A DNA stretch of 64,000 nucleotides from Cavia porcellus (lineage: Eukaryota > Chordata > Mammalia > Rodentia > Caviidae). The notes beneath the pieces were generated by a model. The model saw nothing but the letters and a program-made list of their open reading frames with translations. It did no database searches and was not told where the DNA came from. Positions 1-13,440 of the stretch are shown piece after piece. The translations under genes were made by a program, and so were the position numbers. The number at the start of each line of letters is the position of its first letter. The first letter of the stretch is position 1. The stretch covers positions 107,228,812-107,292,811 of the forward strand of contig NW_026947486.1 in the NCBI RefSeq assembly GCF_034190915.1, in the 5' to 3' direction.

Positions 1-3000
1 GGAGGGGACATTTATCACGTTATCTATTCACAGAGTAATCCAATTAAATGGAAATGTTTCAATAAATGTCTCAGCCATAATAACAAACATAATGAATAGG
101 AGTCAAAGTGCTTTAATAAAAATTGTGATTCATTTTTGGAAATGTTGGTTTATTTTCAATTCAACTGGGTTGTTCTGATTGTATTTCTAGTGGATAATAC
201 TCATTTATATTGTAATTTGTGGGTCATAAGCATATCCTTTACAAAGTGAATATTGAGGGTAGTCATAAATTATACTGAACACAGAATTATGATTTCTAGT
301 GGAGGCCTTACTTAACAACAAGAATTAGATGAAAAATTGAATTCAAAATTGTGCATTAAGAACAAGTATGAGGACCCAAACACAGAAACCGTTTCTGAGT
401 TATAAGAAGTCTATGTAGGAAACTAACTGCATGCTAAGAGAAAAAACTATATTTAAATCACACTCATATGAAAATAAACACCCATCCAATGCCTATTATC
501 TATGAATTACTTTCATATGCATTGTTTAATATATATGATGTTTTTCAATTTGAGTAATATTATCCATGTTTTTTCACTGGAAAACCTATAGTGTACAGGT
601 TTGAGGATTTTCTTAAAATCACATAGCATAGCCAGCCCTCTGACTTAAATCTCATTATTACTAGTCCTGATGTCCTTATATGCTTACCATTTCATTTGGC
701 TTCCATTATGATCTTTTCAAGGCCATTGCCAAGATATGCTCCAGAAACACATTCTCAAGCATCACAACGCAGGGTGGACAGGGCGCTCCTTTCCTTTTAC
801 CCTGAATTTGGACCTTCTGACATTTCTCTCTTCTTATTCTTACTCAATGTTGTCTCAATTAAAGGCAGTAGCCACTTTCTTCCTGACCAAAGAACAAACA
901 TTAACAATATATTTTTTTTTATCTTCTTCCTCTGTTCCACTTGGGCAGGTTGTGATAAACTGGGATTTTTAAAGTAAATGCATCTGCTCAGACTGAAAGG
1001 AAAGTGAATATGTAGACAGTATAAAAGAAAGGAAAGATATAAGGGCCCCATCTCAAGTATAGTTTTCAGATTCCAGTATAAAAGGAGATGATAAGTTACA
1101 AGTGTAAAATAAGGACCCTGTCTAAAAGTCTTCTATTTCATTCTGAATATCTTTTATTATAGATCTTGAGTAGACTGGAAGTGGGTAAGCATACAATTGA
1201 TTTTTCTAGCCACTAGCGTTTGGGGACAGTCCTAGGCATTTTCTGACACATAAGTAAGAAGAAAGTACATAGAAAGTACTGAAATTCAAAAATCATCTTC
1301 CACCCACTTACACTTGGTCCTCTGGTTATTTCTTTATAAGAGCCTACAGTCTCTTATTTTTGTTAGTATCTCTTACCTTCCACTTTTTAATAAGAACAAG
1401 TCTAAAACCCACAAGTATTATAAACCTAAAGTTTCTTCAAGAAGTAAACTGTAGGCATCCATGTGGTAAAGAGGCAGTTTGTCTCCAAATCATTTGAATA
1501 TCTGAGAGTACACCTTTATCAGCTATCTAGGCAAATACAGTACTAATTTAAACAACTTTTTTGCTTTCTATTTCTGTTCTGCTCAAGCCATAGAGCTCCT
1601 TCTGCCACTGAACTGTTCTATGGAGATAATAGGTCTTATTATGACAGAAGAAACAAGCAGGTTTTGTTTTGAAATTGTCAAAATTGGTAGCCTATGGAGT
1701 GATATTATTTCTTCAGAGGTTGGTTGCTGAGTTGATTAATTAAAAGTTAGCAGTCATACAAACTTTAGTGTATCTATCCTATATTCTCTAGAAGACTAGG
1801 GATTTGTTAATGGCAGATTATGATTTATCAATTTTCTGCAGTGCTTTCTTCTAAAAGTCTGATAAGGGTGAACATTGTATTTTAAATTTTTATTGTTAGT
1901 TTCTTTACCTTTCATATTTTCCTCTTTATTTGTAATGAACTTCTTATCTTACAAAGCACTGAAAATAGTTTTATACTGAAACAATGTGCATATCTGGTTT
2001 AATTTCTTGTATGAGCAGTTAGTGTTAAATTCTCAACATTGAAATTTAGTTTTAGTTTGCTCACAAAATGAGGCCAAGTAACTCAAAGGTTTATTGGCCT
2101 TTCCTTTTGGAAGCATAGCAAGACTGGGCTTTTGCAAACAGAGAAACTGAGTGCCTTTGGCTTACTTTGATTGTTTCTCCCTCTAAGCTATGATTTACTA
2201 TCATCTTTGAGGCCAAGCAAAATAGCAGTTCTTAAATGAAAAGAGAAACCATATCTCACAGGAGATTAGCTTAAACCCCAGAGTATTATCTCCATTTTCT
2301 GCCATGTCTACAGCTTGTGTTGATCATTTCTAAGAGTCACTATTGAGTTGACAAAATAAATCTATCCAAAGCCCGTATTGAAATTCCTAGGTTTTCACTG
2401 CTGTGAGATACTCTAAAAGTGTGAACTTCTGTAAGTGTAGATTTCTACCCTGCCTCAGGACATGGACTAGTGTCTTTTAAAGAAACGTAATTGATATAAA
2501 ATTCTTATTTCAAAAGGAAAAGTTTCTGGGAGTTGTGTGATCTTATAAAATTGAACAGAAAACAACTAGAGTAAAAAGGATCCCAGATGGTGTACATTTA
2601 AATCAATAAAATAAATATTGTTTTCCTGTTGCTCTTTTGGGAACAGATGATTGCAAAATAGCTTTATTCTTTTGAAAACTTTAATTTTATCAAAATTTTG
2701 TACCTCTATAAAGAAGCCAATGGGTGTAGGCAACTCTTGTAGCTCTAACCATGTGAGCACCCAACACACCTTCTCTTCCCTCTTACTGATGTGTCTCTGA
2801 AGAATCCCATTCATGTGGTCATGAGGGTGACACCCTCCCACTTCCTCATCTCTTGGTCCCACAGTAAAGAATGACCTCCTGAATTAGGCTGGGTCACTTA
2901 TCATTCTACATATCTCTAGATATACTCGTGGGTTCAAGGGAGGTGTGATCAAATTTCAGCCAGTTAGACTTCTTTCTTGGAAGGAAGATTTTGGAAGAGA

Positions 3001-3165
3001 GCTCTTCCTAGTAGAAATGTTTGAGTGGGAGCATGGAATCCTGGAGTTGTCAGCAATTATATGGTCTTAGAAGGGAGAGTCCTTTCTTCACCTGAAGGGA
3101 ATATGATCAATGCAGAGCTGGAATTGACATAAAAGATGTGGGAAGGGGCAGGAGAGAGAGAGAAA
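1..3165. other. intergenic, no recognised feature
   Basis: AT-rich sequence with no open frame of coding character. I recognise no repeat family here with confidence, although 2,870-3,165 is somewhat less AT-rich and could be an old transposon remnant. Confidence 0.5.
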
Positions 3166-3169
3166 AATC

Positions 3170-3335
3170 AAGATCTGAATTGTGCTGTCAGTCCTTTATG
3201 TCAACAATCTCTCTTCACCTCAGTTTTTTTCATCTGTCAAATGTGCAAACACAATATCAATCGTGCAAACTCAGGTGTAAATGAGAGGATGTGATGAACG
3301 CAGTGAAGGCATGCACTGATGTTAAATTCTTCAAC
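3170..3335 (+). repeat. MIR SINE remnant
   Basis: Shows the MIR core order: a 'cctcagttt...catctgt' motif, an A-rich stretch, then a tail resembling 'aaatgagaggatgtgatgaa'. It is diverged, as expected for this ancient mammalian SINE. Confidence 0.55.
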
Positions 3336-3847
3336 TACAGCTTACCTGAGTGCTGAGCACATGAGTTTAACTCATACTTTAACCCTTTAGGTTATATCTT
3401 TAGTTTGTGAAACACCTTTCCTTACTACAGATTTAAATTGAATTAACTGCTTAGCAAATACAGGAATGTGATCTGTATCCACAAATTCCAAAATGTTTCA
3501 CAGGACACAATAGAGCACATTAATGTGAAGGATACTGGGAGGGGCAAACATGGTGTAAATGAGTAGCTAAGGTGCAGTGTGTTACTTTGAATAATATTGT
3601 CAGAAGACAAAAACTGAATGGGTGGAAATATTTATATGTGAGAGAACTGTATGTAGATTGGCGATATAAGGAAACTAATTAGGCAATAATATTGCTCAGC
3701 AGATAGAGATCAGAGACTGTAGTATAAGAAACATAATTGCATTACAATGTCAGTGGATCTCCTATAAGTGATAGAGTAAAAGCATTTACTCTTAGGAACT
3801 TTTTTGAAAGTTCCTGTTGTTAGGAACTGATAAAGCGGACTGCAGTC

Positions 3848-4180
3848 ATGTGTCATTTGGACAGACAGTTGGAGAAGATACCTGTGAAGCGAAAAAGAAA
3901 TGGAAAAAATAAGAATCTACAACGGTGAAGTGAAACTCACAAAGCATTCTAACACCTCGAAACCTCCAAGCTTGATGATGCAAATAAACTTCAAGAGAAG
4001 GCAATGTCCATCATCAGGGACCTATAAATAATATCTGGCTCAGAAGTTAGAGCAGCTAAGCTAAACACCTGGCACGAGGAGAAGGAGCACACAAGTGGCT
4101 GGGATGCCTATGTCAATGAAGTGTGGCATCAGATCTGTGACAGTGTCAGGGGACTGCCACACCGCACCACTGTGCACTAA
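3848..4180 (+). pseudogene. unidentified decayed coding frame (processed-pseudogene-like)
   Basis: Reading from the ATG, 111 codons stay in one frame and end at TAA. Three in-frame stops interrupt it, at codons 27 (TGA), 35 (TAA) and 60 (TAA). Between the stops the translation looks protein-like: a basic stretch (PVKRKRNGKNKN, residues 16-27 region), a helical segment (KLDDANKLQEKAMSIIRDL, residues 41-59) and a Trp/Cys-bearing segment (GWDAYVNEVWHQICDSV, residues 84-100). The three stops could come from CGA, CAA or GAA codons by single changes. There are no introns and no frameshifts. I do not recognise the parent gene. The alternative is a chance frame or part of an old transposon; the compositional coherence favours a retrocopy, but only moderately. 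Confidence 0.35.
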
Positions 4181-4369
4181 ACTGGGTGCAAATATTGGCA
4201 CTATTTCTTCCTGCATTCACTGTATTGAGATAATTTCCATACTACATAATTTACCCCTTAGCAATGTTCCACATAGTGAGTTTTAGTATTTCTACAAGGT
4301 GGTGAAATGACTGCCTTGATAAACTTTAGAGAATTTTCACCAGTTAAACAACTATACTGTTTAGAATTT

Positions 4370-6130
4370 TAACAGTTATACTTGTTCACAATATCTGTCT
4401 TAGCACTGAGTGCTCCAATTTTTAATCTTATAATTTTATTACCTGGGAATTCATACGAATGGAATCATAAAACACATGGTTTTGTGACTGACTTTTTTCA
4501 CTTACCATCTTCTTTTCAGGTTTCATATATGTGGTGTACCTCATGTTATTTAACTCAGTTGATGGACATTGGGTTGATTCTAGACTTTAGTATTATAAAT
4601 AAAGCTGTTACGAACCGTCAGGCGCAAGTTTTTAATAAGGGCATACATCTTTGTTTTCTAGCAGTAAAAATCAAAGAACAGAGTTGGTAAATTAAGCGAT
4701 GACTCTATGGTTAACTGTCTGCAGAACCGTCAGTCTATCATAACAGCCATGGCATTTTGCATTCTAACTGGCAATTGATTCACTTTCTGTATATCGTTAG
4801 TACCACATGCTGTGGTTTTAAAAATATATCATTACAAGCACCTTAGTTGGTATGAAGCATTATCTAACTTAGGCTTGGCTTTGGTTTCCCTAATCAGTTG
4901 TGATTTTGACCACTTCATCTGCCTAGTGGCCAGTGGTAAAGCCCTTTTGAAGAAATGTCCTTTCCAGTCCTTTGTCTATTTTTCTTTTCATGTCAGGGTA
5001 TTTTCCTTTTTGTGCTAAGTTCTAGGAGCTTCTTCTAGATCCTGGATATTTGTAAGTTATCCAATATTTTATTTTTAAATAGTTTATCATATGTTGTAGG
5101 TTATGTTTCCATAGGGTTGGCAATATTATTTGAAGCAGAAACACTTTTAATTTTTATGGAGTACAGTCTTTCTATACTTCTATCATTTATGTGTTTGATG
5201 TTATATCTGTAAACGATTTTCAAATGAAAGGTTACAAACATTTAAATATATGACTTCTTCTGAGTTTTATAGTTTGTGCTCTTACATTAACTTTTTTATT
5301 CCATTTTGGTTTATTTAGATGTGGTCTAAGGTAGAAATCCAACTTTATTCACTTGCATATGATGTTTGTAAAAGGAAAATTATATTTTTAGAAGTACAGA
5401 GCAACCCTTGCTGGATCTGAGAACCTGAGGTTTACTTCATTTTCTGTTACTAAAGTTTGGTCTAATGCTTATCAGTTACACATATTCCAATGATTATATT
5501 TGAGATATTTTTGTTGTCACTGTTCTTATTTTTGAGAAAAAAATTTGTATGTCCAGGATGGCCTTGAGTGCTAGAATCTCCTACTTCAGCCTTGTGAGGG
5601 CAGATATTAATGTGTGCACAACCATTTTTATGCTTAATTAGGCCTCTTGGTTTAATCATAGAAAGGAATTAAAATTCTTTACTACTAACACCTTTTATCT
5701 TTTATTTCTTGACATTTTTGCCATATGTGTCATTAATGTCATCTTTTTGGCACACAGGTATCATTATTGCTGGATCTTTTCCCTGAATTGCAACCTTTAC
5801 CACTATAGAATTAAAATATTAAAGTTATTTTGCAGTAAATTAAACATGTTTGATTTTAAAATTAGGAACCATGCTTTTTACTTGTATTAGATCACTTAAC
5901 TCCTCTAGAAATGTAATGTCAATGTCTCTGTGTTATTTCCAGTTCTTTGTCTTTTTTTCTGCCCTATCTGATCTGAAAGTTTTATCTTTTAATAAGTGAG
6001 CTTGGATGATTTTATTTACTGAAGTGGCAGTGATTTATGAACGTAGTTTTGTGAAGTATATGGTATTTCTTGTTTCTGTTTCTGTTTTTATCCACAACAC
6101 ATGTTTTGTTATTTGGAATATTTCTTCTGA
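4370..6130 (-). repeat. L1M LINE fragments, antisense
   Basis: The plus strand carries the antisense L1M 3'-end motifs in order: 'acgaatggaatcataaaaca', 'tgactgacttttttcactta', 'gttgatggacattgggttga' and 'aataaagctgtta'. It then continues through diverged antisense ORF2-like sequence ('ctagatcctggatatttgta' around 5,030-5,050). A SINE-like insertion interrupts it near 5.54-5.65 kb. The part beyond 5.7 kb is less certain. Confidence 0.6.
5540..5655 (-). repeat. B1-like SINE remnant
   Basis: The antisense B1-type phrase 'gtccaggatggccttgagtg' is followed by 'ctacttcagccttgtgaggg' and a 'gtgtgcacaacca' segment, matching the right part of a 7SL-derived SINE. It is strongly diverged. Confidence 0.45.
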
Positions 6131-6639
6131 TATGTTGAAAGAGGTGCTTTTTGATATTACAGCTTTCTTTTAATCATAAACAAGACACTGAATCCTCTTT
6201 AGACAGTGCTCATTGCTTAGAATGGAAAATATCAGAATTAGCATACTTTTTCACTTTTTCTGCTTTTCCCTTCTATCTCTATTTGCCCAAATATTAGTTG
6301 TTTATTTTATTTCTCCAAGTGCTTATCATTATCTTTACAAATATATAGACATATGTGTTATTTTATCTAAGCAAAGTGATATGGCTTTAACTCAGTTGTG
6401 AAAGATAAACTCAGCTGCTTTACTCTAGTCAGAATCTTTCTTAATTACCTTATTTCTAAACTATCAGAGTTTAAAGAATTTATTTTTAAAATTCTATAAT
6501 CATGTCTACCCATTTGTTTTAATTTAGCTCTATATTTCCATGGGTTCAACTCTTACAATTAGTCTGTTTTCCAGTCTTTCCATTTATGTCCTTGTTTATT
6601 TTCCTGATTGATTACTATGAACTCAACATGATCACTGTA

Positions 6640-7110
6640 CTAGTTTACAACTAGTTTCATAGAACTACCAAAGACTCAGTGGCTTGAACATCATGTACTT
6701 ATTGTTGTATAGTTCTCTCTCTTGCGCCAAAGTTGCACCAGTTTCTCATCAGGTAAAGAGCATCAAATCAGTAGAATTGCATTCCTTTCTGGAGACCGTG
6801 AGAATCCTTTGCTTGAACAATCAGATTGTTGCAACTGCAGGACTGAGGTTTTTGCTTTCTTTTGGGCTAATAGCTGAAGAGTATATCCAATTTGTGGCGT
6901 CTGTGTGCCTTGACTCTCACTTCTCTTCCTCCGTCTTCAAAGCCAGAAAAATTGGGTCCGAGTTCTCACACTCTGAATCTTCCTGGATTGCTCTTACTCT
7001 TTTGCCTCCTTCCATTTTTAATAAGAATTCACACCATTACCCTAGGCTTACACGGATAACTCAGATAATCCAATTCCAAGGTAACCTTAATTCCATCTGT
7101 GAATTTCCTT
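6640..7110 (-). repeat. MLT1-like ERVL-MaLR LTR remnant
   Basis: Contains the antisense MLT1-type pattern 'gactcagtggcttgaacatc', then 'ctggagaccg' and a CT-rich central part. The 202-codon open frame across it (6,684-7,292) has no protein-like composition and is not a gene. Confidence 0.4.
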
Positions 7111-7564
7111 TTCAAATATATCTTGCATATCTTTGGATGGTCATTTTTGTGCCTAGCACAACCACCAAACTTGTTTTTAAGGTTTTCTTTTGGTATCTAA
7201 GAAGAAAAGCCAAGGAACAGTTTCCTAGGATCTCCTTCCTAAACTACAGTTTGCCAGTGAGAGACACTTGCATGAAACTTAGAAGGTGGTAGACCTATTA
7301 CAACATGAATCAGTTGCAGATAGATGCTTAGGCAGATTATACAGATTCACCAGGCTTCCTAGTAAGCTCTTTGAGAATCTTTGATATAGTGGATTGAGAT
7401 AGGTCAAGGGAGTTTCCACCACAAGCTTTCTTGAAAATCACAAAATTTTCTAGCATAGAGGTCATTCAGTGTAAAAATATTTCAACTCAAATTTCCAGTT
7501 TCTCCTACTTTAAATCTGACAATGCCAGTCACTCCTGTGTGGGGATTTTTTTACCCACATCATG

Positions 7565-7923
7565 TGTCTTAGTTACTTTTTACTCATTGCTGAGACAGAA
7601 CACCCGAAACCAAAAATGAAGGAAGCAAAGGTTTATTTCTCACAGTTCTTGGAGGTTTCAGTCCATACTCAGTTGGCTCCAAGGCAGCATGGCATGGCGG
7701 GGCAGCCATTCAAGGCTGCTGCAAACAGCAAGGCAGAAATTGTCAGGAGAGAGAGACACACATCTTTTTCCTGCCATTACATCATATCCTGGCTCCACCC
7801 CTGGGCAGGTGAAACACTCACACCACCAGTCCAAGCACTAGACAATGAACCAATCGCAAATGCTAGATTTGGTCACATCCATAATTGCACGAGGCTTGGG
7901 GGCCACTGACATAAACCATGACA
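7565..7923 (-). repeat. MaLR LTR (solo), minus orientation
   Basis: Its reverse complement begins TGTCATGGTTTATGTC and ends AGACA. It shares the central 'ggctccaccc ctgggcaggt'-type region and the A-rich segment with the five plus-strand LTRs at 32.9-35.4 and 42.0-43.7 kb. No internal sequence is attached. Confidence 0.75.
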
Positions 7924-7929
7924 CAGGCA

Positions 7930-8435
7930 AGCAGTACATTCTGAAACAGATACAAACTGAACTGTCTCTATTTCTACCTGGAGCTGGCATCAGGCTCCAC
8001 AAGTTGAGGGCTCTGTCTCCAGGATTAACCCTCCCCCAGCCCTGTGCTCTGCAGATGCAAAATTGCAAGCTCCACTTGTTCTACCTGCACTTTTGACTGA
8101 CTGGCTGTAAACTGATGTTATCACAATCCCCTCGTATAGACTCAGTTACTTTGCTAAGTGGCTCGTTGGCCTCAGAGAAACAAATGTAGTGGTTTAGTTA
8201 AAAAGACATCCAAAGGCTGCAGATAAAGCAGTACATGGGACAAAGTATAAAGGAATGGGGACAGAGTTTCTATTTGCTCTCTGGGGGTGACACCCTCTGG
8301 AAAAATCCATCTACTCAAGTATATGGAAGTTTTCTGATCCCTGTCCTTTTGGATTCTTATGGAAAGTCCATTGTATAAGCAGGATTGACTCACACAACTA
8401 GATAAAATGTCACTGGTCCAAAAGGGTATCACTTA
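7930..8435 (-). repeat. possible old LTR remnant
   Basis: The segment 'gtttctatttgctctctggg', with 'ccctgtccttttggattctt' and a 'ccattgtataagcaggattg' tail, resembles an antisense MLT-type mammalian LTR. I cannot fix the family. Confidence 0.3.
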
Positions 8436-9530
8436 ATGCAAGTACGCTGAGTGGCGAAACTCAGCAAGGACTGTCTGTTTGTATTCTTGACTTCTCTCTG
8501 GAGCATTTCTTCTTGTTTATTGTGGGGTAGGATGCTTTTGGTTAGAGAGATTGTGAGCTATTATGAGAAAAGGTAGACAAAAGAATGTCTTCTTATTCAG
8601 CTCCAACACAGAAAGGAAATCTTCTTGCCTTTGGGAAGAGAAATTCTACTTTCTATGGTCTGCCATAATAAGGAAGGTATAAGCCAAGAATAAAAAATCA
8701 TAACATCGCTACCATATAATGAAAGTTAAGAAGCAGTCATCTTTGATTTGCATTGGCAAATTGCCATATTTCTTTCTAACTATGAATCAGCTTCCAGCAT
8801 TTTATTTGTTACATTTGAGTCCTATTCCATTTTTTCAGAAGTTCTTCTAATGTTTTTGCCAGTGTTACTTCCTGTAAGTCATCTGCATACTTTCTATTTC
8901 AACCACGTCTAATTTCATGATCAATGCTTTGTTTGCTGCATTTCACTCGAGCAGTTCCATGTCTCTGTTTTGCACTTTTGTGAAATACAACACAGCACAT
9001 TCAGGGTGAGATAGGAAGCAACACGCCTTGCTTTGCTGTATGTGGACCAAATATCAGATGTGTAGTGACAAATCCCCAATGAACTTTCTAGTAAGTGAAG
9101 TGGCTAGCTACTTTTCATGATATATACCTGTTATTTTGTTATTCTATTTTAAAAATCAAAACAGAAAAAGGATAGAAATAATACAGAATTTTTTAAAAAG
9201 TATGAAATCAACACTAGTTAGAATATTGCATATTGTTATGTTAGAAATAGTTGTTCAGGTTATAAGATAAAGGCAAACAATGACAGCACAAACTGTTCTT
9301 TTTGATGAACTAACAGATTAATAGTATAGTTATCTGTGTTGCACACATATACATAGTTATATGTGTATATCTACATAGATACAACTTTTCTTTTTTTCCA
9401 TTTCTCTATCCCAGTTGTTCTTTACTTTTGAGCACTTTCTTTTCCTTTCATCATTACAATACATATTGTGCATTTTGGATCTTACTACTCTTTCAAGTTT
9501 AATTATCATATTTATTTTTTACACTAAGGA
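8436..9530. other. intergenic, no recognised feature
   Basis: AT-rich DNA. I see no coding frame, RNA gene or confident repeat, only a short CA/TA-rich patch near 9,340-9,380. Confidence 0.5.
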
Positions 9531-9534
9531 GACA

Positions 9535-9612
9535 GTTTTTATTTATTTGTGGTTCTGGGAATTGTACTCATGGGCTTAAAACATTGAGCTAAATCTTCTG
9601 CCCCTGGAGACC
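9535..9612 (-). repeat. ID-like SINE remnant
   Basis: Antisense tRNA-derived SINE pattern: 'gttctgggaattgtactcat' (B-box side), then 'acattgagctaaatcttctg' (A-box side). It is diverged from the younger copies at 26.9 and 54.8 kb. Confidence 0.55.
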
Positions 9613-9744
9613 ATATTTTGATAATGACATGTGGACTTGAAAGTTTTAACAAAATCTGTATTTTATGTACTAATTCAATACAAGAATAAATGACACCTTA
9701 GATATGATTCAGGGATTTTCTGGTAATTAACCATATCATGTTAT

Positions 9745-10085
9745 ATTGGTTTGTTAGGGCTGCTGTAACAAAGGACCATGAACCTGAGACTTTTAAGAAA
9801 TAGAAATTTATTTTCTCACAGTTCTGATCTAAAAGTCAAGCATATTTTTTCAGCAGGGTGGATTTCTTCTAAAGGCTCTGAAGGAAAGCTCTGTTCTAGG
9901 TCTTTCTCCTTCTCTTGTATCCCGTGTTTCTCCTGTATCTTCAAGAAGCCTGTCTTTGGGATGAAATAGTTTTCAATTTTCTTGTTTTAAAAGCACACCA
10001 GTTGTATTTTTGAATCCTATGGGCATTTTAACTTAATTACCTGTGTAAAGACATTATCCCCAAATCAGTTCACATTGTGAAGTGT
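9745..10085 (-). repeat. MLT1 LTR (ERVL-MaLR), antisense
   Basis: Good match to the antisense MLT1 pattern: 'ggtttgttagggctgctgta', 'agaaatttattttctcacag' and, at the far end, 'cattttaacttaattacctg' with 'aaagacattatccccaaatc'. Confidence 0.75.
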
Positions 10086-10419
10086 ATGATTTAGGCTTTC
10101 CCTGTATGAATTTAGAGTAACAGACAGAAGTCAGCCTATGATACATGGTAACTGAAACCTGTACATATAAAAACTGTACAGTGAGAGTAGTTTTTATTAC
10201 AAGAATGGGCCCTGAGACAGCTATAGCTAAAATTTGTACTTTAATAATAGTATCTTCAAAAATGATTCATGAGAAATGTGTTCTGTTTATTTTAGCTAGC
10301 TGTTAAAAGCACTATCTTTCTACTTAAATAACAATATTTTTGTTTAGACTTCTTGTACCAGTTTTTCTTTTGTTGATATCCTAAAAGGCAATAACCCCAG
10401 TTCTCTCTTTTAGCCTTAA

Positions 10420-11800
10420 AACAAAATGTGTTTATTTATTTTCCCTTATTTTTAAAGATTTAGATATATTTACATAAATTGATAGATCTTAAGTGTTCTC
10501 TGTGATGAGTTCTAACAACTGTGTGAAACCAAGTCCCCAGCACAATAGTTACAGAACATTTCCATTACTCCCCAAACTACCTTTGGGTCTTTTGGCAGTC
10601 ATTCTCCCTTGCACATGGAGTCCCAGGAAATCTCCCTTCTGATTTCTTCTGTCACAGAGTATCTGTGCTGTGTTGAATTCGGTGCAAATTCAACTATATA
10701 GGTATACTACCTTTTTGGAGTCTGGCTTCTTTCATTGAATGTAGTATTGCTAAGAATCATCTTTATCTTGTGTGTATGATCATTTTGTGGGCTGGTGTTA
10801 ATCATAAGAATATTTAGAAGATTGTTTTATGTATTGTTAGACTCATGGACATTTTGTTTCAAAGTCTTAATGTGAATTGTTGTGAGAGACCTTTGTGAAT
10901 ACATTTTTATTCCAGACATAAATAGTGAGCCATAGTGTATGCAAATATTTTTAAGCCAAACAAATTTGCAACTATTTTTTCCCACCATCAGTGCATGAAA
11001 ATTCCATTCATTTCACATTTTTGGCATCATTTAAAACTACTAGTTTTGAAACTGTTGTCCATGCAAATTTTACTACAAAATGCTATCCTACTGTATTTCA
11101 TTTATACTAGTGGTGCTCAATATCTATTCATACAGTTATTGATCATTTTTATATCTTCTGTTAATAATTAGCTTATTGAAGTCCTTTATCCATTTAAAAA
11201 CAAGGTTACTTCCTTTTTTATCCATGAATAAATTATTTCTGGAACAGTTGTAGGTTTCCTGAAAAACTGAGTGAAAATATAAAGTGTTCTCATACACCAT
11301 CTCACTCTTTAAAATGCATCCCTTCCATAATCAACATCTTGCATCAGTGTGGTAAATGTGTTATGACTGATGAGACAGTATTGATGCACTATTACTAACT
11401 AAAGTCTATGATTTACATTCCTGTTCACTGTTTGTCTCGTACAGTCTCTTAGTATTGATAACATGTAATGAAAAGAATAGTTTCAATGCCCTAAACGTCT
11501 TCTGTGTTCCACACATTTATCTCTCCATCCCCTCAATCTCTAGCAATGAATGACCTTTTCATTGCCCCCCCCCACTGTCTTGCCTCTTTTAGAATGTCAT
11601 GTAGTTGTACTTTTTACATTCTCATATGAGTTTATCTCAGTTAGATGTGCAAAGCCTTTTACTTGGCAACATGCATACATGACTGCCATGTCTTCTCACA
11701 GTGTTATAGATCCTTTATTTTATTGATATACAGTATTCCATTTTCTACATGTTCCGAAGGGCATCTGTGTAGCATTTCAAGGTCATTCTATTCCTTTCAT
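10420..11800 (-). repeat. L1M LINE fragments, antisense
   Basis: Antisense L1M 3'-end motifs occur twice: at 10,700-10,760 ('gtctggcttctttcattgaa') and at 11,590-11,760 ('agaatgtcatgtagttgtac', 'tgatatacagtattccattt'). This suggests two overlapping old insertions. Confidence 0.55.
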
Positions 11801-11817
11801 ATTTTGGTAATTGTGAT

Positions 11818-12172
11818 TGTTATGGCTGATAATCATAATCTCCCAAGAACCTCATATGCTCATCTTGGGAACTTTGTAGGTGACTGGATCATGGAGTTTA
11901 CAGCTGCTTTGCTGTTCAAATGTAGAGTGAGTATATTGGGAAGTGGCAGGTAACTAGGAGAGTGACCCAGAAGGGAGTGTCTCGCTCTCCAGCTGCTTCC
12001 TTTTCTCTCTGCTTCTTCTGTGCCATGAAGTAAGCAGCTTTCCTCCACTCAGGTCCTTCCCCCATTCCATCAACCAAGCAAGGACTGAAACTTGCAAAAT
12101 ATGAAAATATGAGCAACTTTAATTAACAGGCATCAATTATTTGTCCTGGCAATGAGGAAAGTGACTAAAACA
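11818..12172 (+). repeat. MaLR LTR (solo)
   Basis: Begins TGTTATGGCTG and ends GACTAAAACA, with the typical MaLR middle ('tggatcatggagtt', 'gtgccatgaag') and an A-rich 3' part. The flanks show no perfect 5-bp duplication. Confidence 0.65.
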
Positions 12173-12715
12173 TGAATAAAGTTTTCCCAAAAATACATGT
12201 TCACATTTTGTGTGGATGTAAGTTTTCAACTGACTTCATTAAATAGGAAGTAATACAACTGCATTAAAGAAAGAATAAGTTTAACTTCTAAAAGAAACTT
12301 TAAAATTGACTTCTAAAAGTACATTTTTTATTATTGATCTTTGGAGCTATACATACATTTTGATCATACATTCTATTTATATATTCTAATAATATTTTGT
12401 ATATTCTAAATATTCATCCCTTGTGTGTGTGTTTATATATTCAGTGACTAATTTCCTTAATAGTATTTTTCTCTAACAAAATATTTGCCATCTTTATAAA
12501 ATCTAAATTCAACTGTTTTCTTTGATGAATAGAAATTTAGTAGTCTTAACTTTCAGATTAGATCTATACTTCATCTCAATTTGACATTTGAATATTTAAT
12601 GAGGTCAAATTTGAGGTTATTTCATATTTAGCTTTGCAGTTGTTCAGGAGTGAAAAGTCAATAATATAAATAACACTTTGCAGTCTTAACTTTGATAGCT
12701 TAATTTGTGAGAACT
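12173..12715. other. intergenic, no recognised feature
   Basis: Very AT-rich; nothing recognisable. Confidence 0.5.
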
Positions 12716-12719
12716 AATC

Positions 12720-13440
12720 TCCACTAAAAGTAATGAGACTTCCATGGAAAAATTACTGATTTCAGAGTCGGTTCAGAAAAATACAAGACTGAAATAGCAT
12801 ATTGTCCCAGAAAAAAACAAAGTTCTCCAAGCATGAAAAGAGCATACCAGAAGACAAAGGTTTAGTTAAAAGGGTTTCCACTTGGAAAAATCTGGCAAAT
12901 TGAGTGTGAACATGAACACATAATAATGGATTATAATACTTTGAATAAAATAAGTATACAGAGATTCATGCTGACAAAAACAAATACATGAATTAAAAAA
13001 AGTTTAAACTGTGCCTCTAGATTAGAATGCAAACTAATGTTAAATACTCATCATTGGTTGGGACATAAGTATTTCACCTTTGAAATGAAGTCATTTGGTA
13101 GAAATCATCTTACTAGAATGATGGAATAATTTGACAATGTGTACATTCTGATACAATGCATTGAGAAAAGTAAAGTGACATTTCTGTGATATTCCTATAA
13201 AAAATACATAGTGTGTGTCAAATCAGAAAAATACAAGGAATAGGAAGACATTTGCAAAGTCTATAACTTAAGTGGTAAAAAGTACTGAAGAACTTTCGGA
13301 CTGGAAAAACCAATGACACATGACAAATAATTGCAATCTGACATTTAGCATTGGATCCTGCCTAAAACCAAAAAATTAATTTGAGGCACAATTGGAGAAA
13401 ATATTAATGGAGTCAATGAATTAAATACTAGCACAGCCCC
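12720..13440 (+). repeat. L1M 3'UTR-type fragment, sense
   Basis: A run of L1M-type sense 3'-end phrases is seen: 'gaactttcggactggaaaaa', 'ccaatgacacatgacaaata', 'ttggatcctgcctaaaacca' and 'cacaattggagaaaatatta'. It abuts an L1 fragment of opposite orientation at about 13,441. Confidence 0.55.

Noticed and set aside
6684..7292. 202-codon plus-strand frame
   Set aside because: It lies in an antisense MLT1-like LTR region, and its composition is not protein-like.
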